From contig JBBMOL010000021.1 in assembly GCA_037954665.1 (NCBI GenBank), forward strand, positions 992,001-1,056,000: DNA of 64,000 nt, read 5' to 3'. The stretch is from Laguncularia racemosa. Taxonomy: Eukaryota > Streptophyta > Magnoliopsida > Myrtales > Combretaceae. Numbering within the stretch: the first letter of the stretch is position 1; every line of letters begins with the position of its first letter. Made by a program: the position numbers and the translations under genes. Positions 1 to 11,352 of the stretch are shown here, piece after piece. Under the pieces are notes generated by a model. That model was not told where the DNA came from, made no database searches, and worked only from the letters and a program-made list of their open reading frames with translations.

Positions 1-3000
1 TAGTAGTGGCCCTCAACCTACATCATACATGCATAGAGGGTCCCTTAGAAGATAGTCATAACTAGCAATGGGTTAATTCTATCTGATGTTTTTCTCATCA
101 AAGATACAAGGGGGATCACTTAGAGGATAAGGGACATATATATGATGTTTATGGACTATTAGAAACTTGATTTTATATCATGTCTTCTAGGCAGGTTTGT
201 TTTTCTCTATCTCTTTTGTTGTTTATGGATTATTGGAACACCAATGTTATGTAGTGTCACTTTTGCTATCTTGAATTTTAGAATTATTTTATGATTTTTG
301 GGATCTTATTGAAATTTTCACTTTACAGTTAATTTATATTTATTATTTATTGCAACAAATTGTGATATAGAAAACATTAATTGAATAGTGAAAATATGAT
401 TTTGAATTTTCAAAATATTGAAATAATTATATATTAAATATAAAATAGTTATATGAAAATCTTGATAATGAAATAATTCTTAAAAACGATAAATTTTATA
501 TCTTTTGTATTAACATCCTTTCTACAAGAAAGCACTTTTTGCAATAAACATGTCCCTGCATTTGGTGTTTGGTACGTGCTAAAGACCTAATGTAGGAATA
601 TGCTCATTACAAGAGGTGCCTTCTTGCAGCAAGAATGCCTTGTGCAAGAATTCTTTAGTAAATGATTTGCATAGTTCACTACAAGAGCTAATGTTTTTGC
701 AATGAGCTCTTTGTTGAGTAAGACTTCTTGCATCAACTATCTCCTTGAAATAATTTTAAATAAAGAGGCTATTTTAGTGATTCAAGAGATATCTTGCCAT
801 AAGAACCTTTCTCCAATGGCTTTTGGGTTCTTGCAGCCATATCTTCCTATTGGAACAAATTTTATTCCTTGTGGTGAATATATTTCTCATAAAAACCATT
901 GAGAAAATCAGCCATAACCATCTTAATAATATTCGAAGAACATTTTAAGAGAACCTTGACATAAGTACATTCATCCAAATTGAAGGATCTAAATAAAATT
1001 CTATAAGCGAATTATATGTTATATTATATCATGCATAATATGTTCTTGACTTCTTGTCTTTTATCTTATTTAAAAAAAGAAGAAGACATAGACGGAACAA
1101 GATGCATCTATAACTGAAAATGAACACGATTGATTTATTGGTCGGTGGGAAAAACATTTGATCATGTGGAAAAACCCTCTACGTGAAACTAGTTATATAT
1201 TCAAAAGTATATACATTTTTACATACGTCCCTCAGTCCCAAGCACGCATATTCTATTTTTATGCCACTTGGTACCTCACTTTTATGCAACCTCTTTATCA
1301 TCGTCAATTTTATCGCCAATGGAGATGATACACCTAGCAAAACAGATTCCATTTTCCAATATTCATATAGACATCAACGTCACGAACCAAAATGAATACG
1401 AACAAGCATCCTGTGGCTGAAAAGAAGAAAGAATTAAAAGTAGAGCATGAATATGCATTTTCAATAAAGTAGTATACTTTCTTTTATAGTGCTAGAATTT
1501 GAAAGAACCACGAAAGATGCGAACCCGATCGAAGGAGATTCACGTAGCTTTCTCAGTCACGTAGTGTAAATATCATGTGATAGCTTTTTGTACACAACAC
1601 ATCACGCCTGCCCAGGGGGGACTCTAAATTATTGAGTTATCATTAATTGACTTGGGATGCACGAGTTGAAAAACACGGTCAGGCCTTGATTCTCCACGTG
1701 ATTATAGCCTTCCGTCCTAGTTCCTTTAAAGTAGTGAAAAGCAAAGCTAATGATACGACGATATGAAGGTGTGATTTCGATTGCTTCATCATCCACCATT
1801 CTCCTTGATTAAAAAAAACTTGTACATCAAAAGCTGGAATGTGGATTACAGGTTTCTAATAATGCAGCTTAATAAACACCTGATTAAAAGGCTTGAGAAA
1901 GTGATCACACCCGTAAGATATAGCTTCTATAGGTGGAAGAAAACTGATTTGATGTGAGACGATTCCAGTATTATCCGATGGACCATTATAAATTACGTTT
2001 AGACAATGTTGTTTGATGTCACATATGATTAAAAAGCCTAACTTATAAGGTAGAAAACCTAAGAAATCTTTTACTCTATGGCCCAACAAGACTTCTGAGG
2101 TCCTAACACAAGATTTCTTGACCTATAAGGTGGAATCGAAATTGTTCATTTTGATTTTCAGATATTTTCCATTAAATAAGAATGAACATATGTATTTTTC
2201 CTTCTCTTTTATCAACTAAAATGGCTAAAATTTCCACAAAGAGATCACTGCTGTAATGAATAATGCCTATTTAATCGGCTCCCTTCATGAAATCAACTAG
2301 CCAAAAGTAACTCTCCACCGGTGGATCTTTGGCTTAGTTTTATTCACGCTAATCTACATACTATATATAATAATTCATATCTTAAACTCCTAAAATATGG
2401 TTTGAAAATTTAAGTAGTTTATCTATACTTAATTAATAGTTTAAGGAATGTTGATGAGGTATTTTGGATGCGAGCCTCTAAGTTTAGGTGGGTTAGCCTT
2501 TCTAGGATTGGGCTTCAAAGCTTATGTTGGCTAGCCTAGTCTAGGAGTCAAATAGAGATTAGGGGAGAAGTGCTCAAAAGGATAAGGACCTCATAACTCT
2601 CCACTTTATCTAGAAATCGAAAGGAGAATCTTGGGGCACTTATCACTTTCCATTTTTGAGTCATTAATTCACCTGTAAATATAATATCAAACCTCTTGGT
2701 AAAGGATCGAAACATTGTTATTATACCTACACTCTCTCTCTCTCGTCATCTTAATCCTTTACCTAATACTAACTTAAGTTAGTATTCATTGCAAATGTAA
2801 TGAATCAACTCCAATACCCTCTATAGCTGACTGTTTTTGCCCTATGTAGGTCACACACTACTAAACGAGGATTGGATAACAATAGAGAATGTCTTTGTAA
2901 TTTTTTGAAACAAAAACCATTTCATTCGGCATGAAAAATGCTCATTACTTGCTTGTTAATATTAAGGATCAATGTAAATAGAGTTGATAGGATAGGGATC

Positions 3001-4606
3001 CCAATCTAATAGGTAAAGATTTCAAAATTTTTGAGTTGGATCCTATTCTATTGCCCATTGGAATTATCTTGGAATTTATACCATGTAAAATCTATAGGTT
3101 TAAGATTATCCCACAAACTTTTGGTGTCTTTTTAATTTTTTTAAATTAAAATAATATTAGCCATTCATATCTAAAATCATGATAATTAAATAAGTTAATA
3201 TTTCTTTTAAATGCAAATATTGATATTAAAATTGGTGGATTTATGGACTTAAAATAGCTAAGGGATGAGGTGTGTCATCCCCCAACCTACGCCCCACGCT
3301 AACCCCTACTAGGTTTGTTAAAGAGTAGAGAGAGAAACAGAGAAAGAGGGAAGAATGAATCTATTGAATGTGCTACAATTTTTAGTCATACAAGTGTTCA
3401 AAAGTGATTGGCAAAAAAATAAAAAGGTGTTCAAAAATACTTTTCTACAAATTTGGGATTTAAGCATTAAATTGCAAAGATAAAGAATTAAGTGGCTTTT
3501 ATGCATTTTTTATTTTTTTCCTACTCTTTTCTTATCCCTTATGTGGGATCAAGTGCCCCTTTTATGGTATTTATAGCACTCACTAGTTGTGTGGTTTTGT
3601 TTTTTAAGAGAAATGATTGTATCCCATATGTTAGACATAGTGGCTTAGAAAAAATGTTTCTACATATACAGTTGGGTTCTCATTTCTCTAACTCTTTCAT
3701 TTTTAGTCATCTTATATTAATTGATTTGATTTATGTAATTTTCTTTAGTGAAAGAAATTCATCTTTACTAGGCATGAAAAAAAAAAAATCTTAAATGACT
3801 CTTTTTGCCTTAATTATATATATATGTTGCTATTTTTCTTCTTTTAGCTAGTATGATAGTATATAGAGTTTAAAAGCACTTTTTAAAAAGATTTACAAGT
3901 TTAAATACTCAATTTTGAAGATTACAAGATAAAATGCACATTGAACAAACATAAGGAATTGTATTTATAGCTTATATCAAATATAAATATATTGAGTTTC
4001 AAACAAAAGACAAAATAATAATGTGATACTACCAACTAATAAACCATGATACTAACTTAAATTAGGGAGATAGAATTGACCATGGGAATGGATGCTTGTT
4101 TAAGATGATGACTTATAGGTTAGGTCATCATGGTTAAATTTCCATTATATTATCAAATTAAAATTTATTTATGAGTTAACATTATATATTTCACATTCAA
4201 TCTCTCATATATAATAAGAAATTATAGGATATTCTAGAATTAGAATGCAAAACATGTAATATACAAAGTCTAGTATCAGTTAGGTTAGGTATATGGTCAT
4301 ATCTTGCATCTACCTTAAAGTATACTCCTAAAAATTAGAAAACATAAAATCTATCTTGTAATATGTAGTATTATCTTGTCAAGACCTTTATAACTAAGTA
4401 ATATGAATGCTACTTTTCAGTTTAAATGAATTAAATTCAAATCTTCTTTGCTTATTGTAATCATGAAAAAAAAAAAAAGAAATCCCAAGACCTTTTCCCA
4501 CCATGTTGCGTTGGATAACTTTAAAGGTTCACATTATAAGTATTACATGATTTGATACTTATCCGTTGTTAATACTATTATGCAATTTTATTTTGGTTTT
4601 ACTGTA
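1..4606. other. AT-rich non-coding flank, no gene recognised
   Basis: I read both strands and found no protein family, RNA gene or bounded element. Open frames here are at most about 100 codons, low-complexity and hydrophobic or Phe/Ser-rich, as expected by chance in AT-rich DNA. Visible simple features are a short CT run near 2731-2743 and poly-A/T runs near 3778-3788 and 4467-4479. A block around 2449-2882 starts with TGTTGA and ends near ATAACA like a small LTR, but no target duplication supports it. This is the sequence into which the large MULE to the right inserted. Confidence 0.6.
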
Positions 4607-4615
4607 GGAGAAAAA
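4607..4615. repeat. MULE target-site duplication, left copy
   Basis: The 9-mer GGAGAAAAA lies just outside the left inverted repeat and recurs exactly at 30830-30838. Nine bases is the usual duplication length for Mutator-like elements. Two extra A residues (4616-4617) separate it from the inverted-repeat homology, probably slippage in the A run. Confidence 0.8.
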
Positions 4616-4617
4616 AA

Positions 4618-4775
4618 GGTTACATATTTAAATATCGTAATTTTTGAAAAACAATTACATAAATATTGTATCAATAATAATTATTTCTAAAATACATTTC
4701 GAAGACATGGATCATGTTTACAACTTTAGGGACACGGAAAAATTTTAGACTAAAGGTTCGTGCCTTCAGTACAAG
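4618..4775 (+). repeat. MULE terminal inverted repeat, left
   Basis: Starting GGTTACATATTTAAATAT, this stretch matches the reverse complement of 30661-30829 along nearly its whole length, with scattered substitutions and a roughly 10-base gap near the inner end. Both inner ends share CTTCAGTACAA. The similarity stops abruptly at GGTTA on the outside, next to the 9-bp duplication. Confidence 0.8.
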
Positions 4776-5289
4776 TTTTTTTTTTTTTTTTTTCTTTCAA
4801 CCTGCAACCCTATTCTACAAACCTATAAAGCTTATAAGAAAAGATTTACTATAAACATATAAAGAAATTGCAAACCTATAAAATTATTATAAAAGTACTT
4901 TTGCAAATCTATAAAAGTGATAAAATAAATTTACATAGTATCATAACATGTGATTTGTAATACACAAGGAAAAATTTGCACCGACAATTTCTAATATGAA
5001 TACGAATTCTCAATTCATATCTTCATATTTCCATCTTTCAATTTCCTTTGCAAATTTCACTTTATATCGTTACTTGCAAATTTCTATTTCCATAATTTTT
5101 TTTACGTAGGTTTTACTCTATTGAAATACGTGTATGGAAATATCTTTATTAAGATTTTGTTATGTTTTCTTAAGAAAAAATTTATTTTTATTGCTGTTAT
5201 ACTACGAATAAATGCAAAAGAAAAAACACATGTCATTATATACACTACACAATTTTTATTGAAATAGTAATAATTGTTAATTAACTATT
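4776..5289. other. MULE left subterminal region, AT-rich, no gene
   Basis: A T run follows the inverted repeat, then a loose short repeat of the phrase ACCTATAAA and variants (about 4810-4925). No coding potential was seen. It leads into the 146-bp tandem array. Confidence 0.5.
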
Positions 5290-7390
5290 AATTAGTAATT
5301 AATTAATTATTAATATATGATTAATTAACATTAGTAAATGAATTATGTTTATATGTTATTATAATGTATTTTTGTAAACATAGTCATTAAATTAAGTTGT
5401 TGTTAATTAACTGTTAATTAGTAGTGATTAGTCATTCATATGTAAGTAAATAATTGATAGAAAAATAATTTGTGAAAACTTTTATGCTGATTACAAATGT
5501 AAAATATATAAATGGTTTTGTACAATTAGTTATAAAATGAAGTAGTTATTAATTATTCATTAATTAAAGGTGATTATTTGTTAATATGTCGTTAATTAAT
5601 TGTTATAAAATTAATTAGTGAATAATTTTCTATTTGTTGCAAATGTAAAATATTTGTATGGTTTTGTAGAATTAGTTATAAAAGTAAGTAGTTATTAATT
5701 ATCCATTAATTAAAGATGATTGGTCATTAATATGTCATTAATTAATTGTTATAAGATTAATTAGTGAAAAATTTTGTATTCATTGCAAATGTAAAATATT
5801 TGTATGATTTTGTAGAATTAGTCATAAAAGTAAGTAGTTGTTAATTATCCCTTAATTAAAAGTGATTAGTCGTTAATATGTCATTAATTAATTGTTATAA
5901 AATTAATTAATGAAAAATTTTGTATTTGTTGCAAATGTAAAATATTTGTATGGTTTTCTATAATGAGTTATAAAATTAAGTAGTTATTAATTATCAGTTA
6001 ATCAAGTATGATTAGTCATTAATATGTCGTTAATTAATTGTTATAAAATTAATTAGTGAAAAATTTTGTATTTGTTGCAAATATAAAATATTTGTATGGT
6101 TTTGTATAATGAGTTATAAAATTAAATAGTTATTAATTATTTGTTGATTAAAGGTAATTAGTCGTTAATATATCGCTTAATTAATTATTATAAAATTAAT
6201 TAGTGAAAATTTTTGTATTTGTTGCAAGTGTAAAATATTTGTTGGTTTTGTAGAATTAGTTATAAAAGTAAATAGTTGTTAATTATCCATTAATTATTAG
6301 TCATTAATATGTCGTTAATTAATTGTTATAAAATTAATTAGTGAAAAATTTTGTATTCGTTGCAAATGTAAAATATTTTTATGGTATTGTAGAATTAGTT
6401 ATAAGTTAAGTAGTTATCAATTATCCATTAATTAAAGGTGATTAGTAGTTAATTAATTGTTATAAATTAATTAGTGAAAAATTTTGTATTTGTTGGAAAG
6501 TGAAAATACTTGTATGATTTTGTAGAATCGATTATAAATTAAGTAGTTATTAATTATTCATTAATTAAAGGGGATTAGTCGTTAATATATTGTTAATTAA
6601 TTGTTATAAAATTAATTAGTGAAAAATTTTATATTTGTTGCAAATGCAAAATATTTGTATGGTTTTGTAAAAACAGTTATAAAATTAAGTAGTTATTTAT
6701 TATCCATTAATTAAAGGTGATTAGTCATTAATATGTCGTTAATTAATTGTTATAAAATTAATTAGAGAAAAATTTTGTATTCGTTGCAAATGTAAAATAT
6801 TTGTATTGTATTTTAGAATTAGCTATAAAGGTAAGTAGTTATCAATTATCTGTTAATTAAAGGTGATTAGTCATTAATTAATTGTTATAAATTAATTAGT
6901 GAAAAATTTTGTATTTGTTGGAAAGTGAAAATACTTGTATGATTTTGTAGAATCGATTATAAATTAAGTAGTTATTAATTATTCATTAATTAAAGGGGAT
7001 TAGTCGTTAATATATTGTTAATTAATTGTTATAAAATTAATTAGTGAAAAATTTTATATTTGTTGCAAATGCAAAATATTTGTATGGTTTTGTAGAAACA
7101 ATTATAAAATTAAGTAGTTATTTATTATCCATTAATTAAAGGTGATTAGTTGTTAATATATTGTTAATTAATTGGTATAAAATTAATTAGTTAAAATTTT
7201 TGCATTTGTTGTAAATGTAAAATATTTGTATGGTTTTGTAGAATTAGTTATAAAATTAAGTAGTTATTAATTATCCATTAATTAAAGACAGTTAGTCGTT
7301 AATATATTGTTAATTAATTGTTGTAAAATTAATTGGTGAAAAATTTTGTATTTGTTTCAATTGTAAAATATTTGTATGGTATTGCATAAT
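5290..7390. repeat. 146-bp AT-rich satellite array, about 14 copies
   Basis: A phrase built on TTAATTAATTGTTATAAAAT recurs at about 5601, 5747, 5893, 6039, 6186, 6324, 6458, 6602, 6748, 6883, 7027, 7173 and 7319. The usual step is 146 bases, with shortened units of 134-144. Two more degenerate units precede it (5290-5600). Each unit also carries TTGCAAATGTAAAATATTTG and a TAAGTAGTTATTAATTAT block. The array ends within a few bases of the PMD start codon at 7393, so it replaces or forms the gene's 5' flank. It lies inside the MULE. Confidence 0.92.
6324..7172. repeat. Trimeric higher-order repeat inside the satellite, two 425-bp blocks
   Basis: Three successive monomers (134, 144 and 146 bases from 6324) are repeated as a block (135, 144 and 146 bases from 6748). 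Diagnostic variants move together: GTATTCGTTGC with TATCAATTATC and loss of the ATATGTCG segment in the first monomer, GGAAAGTGAAAATACTTG in the second, TTTTATATTTG with GCAAATGCAAAATA in the third. Confidence 0.85.
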
Positions 7391-7392
7391 AG

Positions 7393-7920
7393 ATGGAGCC
7401 TAGACCTTTCGATCCTTTAGCCTTGAAGCAGTAGGAGAGTCATTGATCATAGGTCGTCTAGGACGGAGGGGTAACCGACCTTTCACTTATCATTTAGTTA
7501 ATGTTGCATCAGAAATAGTAAAATATTTCATGTGTTGTTGGTATAGGATGATGCTGTTCGACGGCGTGAGTTGTCACTCCGTCATGACGAACTTGCCATC
7601 CCCCTTAATGCTCGAATGGAGCCATACTTGCAGTTGGTTGGATTCGAAGGTATGGGTCGCTTGCCATACATACCCTTGGATTGGCAGATGATTACAGCAT
7701 TGGTGGAGTGATGGCATCCAGAGACACACATATTCTACATGCCAATGGGAGAGTTTATAATTATGCTACAGGATGTAGAGATTCAATTAAGACTCCTCGT
7801 AGATGGTCCGGGAGTTACATGGAATAATTGCCTGGATTGGGGAGTGATATGTGAAAAACTATTGGGGGTGAGGCCAGGGCTTGGCGGTAAGGGGAGCTGT
7901 ATTAGTATGACATGGCTTCG
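7393..7920 (+). pseudogene. Plant mobile domain (PMD) gene, 5' part
   Basis: The PMD (Pfam family of Arabidopsis MAIN and MAIL1) occurs in host proteins and in plant transposons; its biochemical role is poorly known. The ATG at 7393 opens MEPRPFDPLAL, a typical PMD-gene start. After stops and frame changes come family hallmarks: ARMEPYLQLVGFEGMGRLPY (7610-7670), LDWQMITALVEWWHPETH and MPMGEFIIMLQDVEIQL (7739-7790), then LLVDG and a GKGSC-MTWL segment (7890-7920). Homology stops at 7920, where the 3' LTR of element B begins, and resumes in the matching part of the domain at 23329, so one gene was split by the insertion. The start codon follows a satellite array rather than a recognisable promoter. 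The frame is broken independently of the insertion. Confidence 0.8.
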
Positions 7921-8798
7921 TGATACCGGTTTTTTGCTATTTAACTTTAGACCTATATGCAAATGCACTTGTCGATTATATAGTATAGTGGATAAAGATA
8001 TCGAGTGTCGATCCCACAAGGATTACGTGTATTAGTAATTACCTTTTTTCTAATTATTAAATCAACAAAAATTAAATAAACAAGTAAATAAAATAAATAA
8101 CGAATAAATTGAAGAAAGTAATAATTAATGAAAATATATTCAGGTATCGAATCCCCCTAGAATTACTAATGTAATTAACTAATTATTATTTAAATTCTTA
8201 TTTTGTTCTTGGATCGTGGGAATTCTTAAATTGAACTAATAGCTCTCTTGAGTCATACTAATTCCTAATTCTAGGTTGATTAATTGGAATCTTTTCCTAA
8301 TTAAAACCCTAGAATTACATTACATTCGATGTATGAATTCCGCTATTAGGTTTGACCCTAATTCAAAAGATATATGTCATCCATCTCTAGGTTTGCATGT
8401 AACATTTTTCAATTATGCTAGATCTATTCTTATATAAAATCTCTCGATTTTTATATAATAAATCAAATTTCAACTAATATGCTGGCAATATTAAATTGAA
8501 AATAATAAAAACAAATAATTGAATCTCAAGAATACTAAATAAATCATTGAATAATAATAATAAAAATTGCACGTTGATTCTAGAGTTCATTATATCCGAA
8601 TATAAAATAAATTAAGTTATAAACATATTAAATATAAAAACAATGATAATAAAAGAAAGTATAAATAAAACCATTAAAATCTAATCTTAATTTTCTAATT
8701 CTATTTTCCTATTCTAATTTTTCCTACGGTTATAAAAATTAAAACTAAAACTATTCTAATCTCTAGTCTCTACTCTAATCTAATGTCTTCTCTCGGCG

Positions 8799-8834
<36 letters not shown>

Positions 8835-9534
8835 TGAATGCTTGGAAGATATCTTGGATGATTTGGATGAAATCTTGCTTCTGATATGATCGTTATCTGC
8901 TACCTTCCTCTCGTGTTTCCAGCGACTTAATCTACGTATTTTCCGGCTGATTTCTTCTACACATTTTCCAACGAGGAATACGAATTGTTCCTCGCATTTC
9001 TTCTCGGCTGATTCTGGCGTTTTCAAATCTGGCTTTGTCTCGGCTGATTCTGGCAGCTTTCCCGGCATGGTTAATTCTGGCGTCTTTCTCGGCGTTTCTT
9101 CAAATTTGCGTGATCTTTCGGTGAGCTTAACTTTAGCACTGTAAGGTTTTCAACATTGCAACACAAGCATGTCCAATGCTGTGTACAATTCTGTGCAGCT
9201 TTCATCTTTAACACGCTCACCAACACGGGCATGTCTGCTGTTATGTTGCTGCTTAGATTTCCTCTTTTCCTCGGCTTACTCACAATTTGAACATGATTTG
9301 TTTTCCATTGTCAGACATATAGATGTTAATTCACGTATTGGACTTTCATTTTGTAAAAATTATATTTTTTCTTCAACTTTCAAGTAATTTTCCTATTAAT
9401 TCATAAATTATAATTTAAAGACTCTAAAATTAAAATTAAAATTAATTAAGTGCACTATTTATACAAAATATAAGAAAATTAATAAAAGGTTATCCTAATT
9501 TATATAAATAATTAGTACATTATAACCCTTATCA
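7921..9534 (-). repeat. Element B 3' LTR (1,614 bp)
   Basis: On the minus strand it opens TGATAAGGGTTATAATG and closes ACCGGTATCA. A TATA-type promoter (TATAAATAG, 9463-9455) lies near the start. The TA microsatellite at 8800-8830 is shared with the LTR remnant at 26097-27013, which matches about 0.9 kb of this LTR in inverse orientation. A short phrase CTCGGCTGATTCTGGC is repeated near 9003 and 9039, with a variant near 9063. The open frame across 8799-9068 only reads LTR sequence. Confidence 0.82.
8800..8830. repeat. (TA)n microsatellite in B LTR
   Basis: A run of about 15 AT dinucleotides inside the LTR. The same position in the related LTR at 26113-26145 is also a TA run, so it predates the separation of the two copies. 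Confidence 0.9.
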
Positions 9535-9552
9535 AATTTCCTCATACTTGAG
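9535..9552 (-). promoter_or_regulatory. Element B polypurine tract region
   Basis: On the minus strand CAAGTATGAGGAAATT immediately precedes the LTR start TGATAAGGG, and is itself preceded by a GGACAAGCAAAGACTCAAG-type phrase. This is the usual order at the 3' end of Athila/Tat-type elements. The purine tract is degraded from the usual G-rich form. Confidence 0.6.
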
Positions 9553-10340
9553 TCTTTGCTTGTCCTTAAGCAAAATAAACTTTAAAGATCAAGGACAAAT
9601 TTCTTAATTAGTACTTAAACAAATTACATTCATAATAAAGTTATTTTTCCTCAATGTCCTTTTCTTTTCTCACTTAATCATGTTTAATGTACTATAAATA
9701 CTAATATTAGAGTTCAAGAGTTAATATATGAAATATCAAAATTTATCATGTCATTTAAACAAAAAATTACAAACTCATAACCATACTAGACATTATTTAA
9801 TAAAAAATAAAGTTTTCAAAATTTTGTCAACTTAATCAAGATATATACTTCCCCTTTTTCATCCCTTAAATACTATGATGTCCAACAAAAGCTTTTTTTT
9901 TTTCTATCTATCCCTTGAAAATCCTTCCTATTTATTTATTTATTTTTATTTTTTTCTTTCAGTACTATGGAGTAATTTCATTGGTCAATAAGTCACTGAC
10001 TAGATGATCTTAGGCTACTAGGTTTTAAGATACCCTTTTGAACCTCTATTAACTCCATTACTTATTTCTATTAGTAGTTTAGTTTTCTTAGACTTTTCTC
10101 TTGACCCATGTAACGAGCTTTATGCCCATGATTCAAGTTCATCATTTAAGTCAATAGGTGTTATTCCCCATATGGCACCCTACAGGCTAAATTACTTGAG
10201 TCAACGAGGCCCACTACTGAACTTTATTTATATATATATATATATTTATTTATTTTCTTCTTTTTTTTTTCACTACTTTTATTTTATAGGAAGAGTCTTC
10301 AAAAGATAATTTTTTTTCAATTCAATTATTTGAGATCATA
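9553..10340 (-). other. Element B 3' untranslated region, distal part
   Basis: AT-rich, no coding potential. It carries poly-T runs (about 9892-9903, 10260-10271) and a TATATA stretch near 10230. It belongs to element B and is separated from its proximal part by solo LTR S1. Confidence 0.5.
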
Positions 10341-10345
10341 GTACT
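10341..10345. repeat. Target duplication of S1, left copy (GTACT)
   Basis: GTACT directly precedes the LTR start TGTAAGCACCCC and recurs at 12433-12437 directly after the LTR end ...CTCGACA. Confidence 0.9.
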
Positions 10346-10630
10346 TGTAAGCACCCCATTTTTGCCCTAGGAATCAATAATTTTCAATAATAATCAATTT
10401 TCAATTTTTCCTAATTTTTCCCAATTTTTCCTTAATTTAGCATAAATAATAAAAATATTCAAAAAATGAAAATAAATAGGAAAACACTTCAATTTTGAAA
10501 AATGATTTTAGAAATAGCAATAATGAATAATAAATATTTTTTACAAATTTTTGAAATTTCAAAAAATACAAAAAAATAAAAAAATTGCATCGCATATGTA
10601 CAATTTGCGATGTAAATAAAATCGGGAAAT

Positions 10631-10712
10631 TGGGCCAGCTCAGCTGGCTCGTGTGTGCGCATGGGAACCGTGTGAAGGCTGAAGGTCGCGAGTTCGAATC
10701 CCCCCACAGGCG
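10631..10712 (+). other. tRNA-like (SINE-head-like) sequence inside the S1 LTR
   Basis: CAGCTCAGCTGG (10636-10647) fits the RNA polymerase III A box and AGTTCGAATCC (10691-10701) fits the B box. They are about 54 bases apart, within the range for tRNAs with a long variable arm and for SINE heads. CCAGCT-C-AGCTGG is also a perfect inverted repeat. I could not fold a convincing full cloverleaf, so this is not called a tRNA gene. It lies in U3, about 340 bases upstream of the LTR TATA box, in the same orientation. Confidence 0.55.
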
Positions 10713-11044
10713 CTCGGCAAAAACTTTTCGTTCTTTTCCCTGGAGCTGCCACGTGGCAGCATGTGATTGGCCGAGGGAAGTCACGCGCGTCGCGCGTGAT
10801 CGTCTTCTTCGCGAGCCCAGCCGGAGGAAAAAATCCGACAGAAGTCCGACGAAGGCGAAATCGGCCGTTTTCTTTTTAATCTTCTAGATTAAAGTCGAGA
10901 TAAGGCCAAATCCATCAGATAAACCAAAGGAGCACAAGAGATTAACATCAAATCGCCGGGATAAAATCAAATCTAAAAACGAAAAAAATTCGGATTTATC
11001 CAAATCGGCCGATTTGAGCTTATCCAAGAGTTTTTCCGGACGCC

Positions 11045-11053
11045 TATAAATAG
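11045..11053 (+). promoter_or_regulatory. TATA box of S1 LTR
   Basis: TATAAATAG lies at the 3' edge of a GC-rich block and is followed by purine-rich leader sequence, as in plant LTR promoters. The start site would be roughly 30 bases downstream. Confidence 0.6.
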
Positions 11054-11343
11054 AGAAGAGCAGGAGGAAGCCAAAGCAGAAAAAGAAAAAGTGAGAGAAA
11101 GGAGCGAATCGGAGTACGCCGGAGGAACTTGAAGTCGAGACCGCCGATCGGAGTTCAAACCACCGTAAGGAGACGTTCTGGGAGTAAATCGCCATCACCA
11201 TCGGATTCAGCACCCCAAGAAGCTAGGATTCGACACTTCACCCGCCGCAAACGACCGCCGGAACGCCGTGAACGAGCCAACCCCGCCGCCGTGACCGATC
11301 CGACCCGACCCGACCCGATTCGACCCGCGCACCGACCCGGATC

Positions 11344-11352
11344 CAGGTAAGT
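11344..11352 (+). promoter_or_regulatory. Consensus splice donor CAG/GTAAGT in S1
   Basis: CAGGTAAGT matches the plant 5' splice-site consensus exactly. It follows a GC-rich leader and precedes a U-rich tract, as a 5' leader intron would. No acceptor can be assigned because the internal region is lost. Confidence 0.45.

Noticed and set aside
2449..2882. Possible small solo LTR (starts TGTTGATGAGG, ends near ATAACA)
   Set aside because: No target duplication and no second copy in the window; the end could not be fixed.
3492..3794. 100-codon hydrophobic open frame
   Set aside because: Low complexity, Phe/Ser/Ile-rich, ends in a poly-A-encoded Lys run; no recognisable domain.
5290..7390. CRISPR-like array
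   Set aside because: Units are continuous 146-bp tandem repeats without unique spacers, in a eukaryotic context.
10631..10712. Functional tRNA gene
   Set aside because: A and B boxes are good but I could not pair a full acceptor stem and anticodon arm; reported only as tRNA-like.
10437..11350. Several overlapping open frames on both strands
   Set aside because: They fall in the GC-rich U3-R part of solo LTR S1; no family similarity, and low stop density is explained by base composition.
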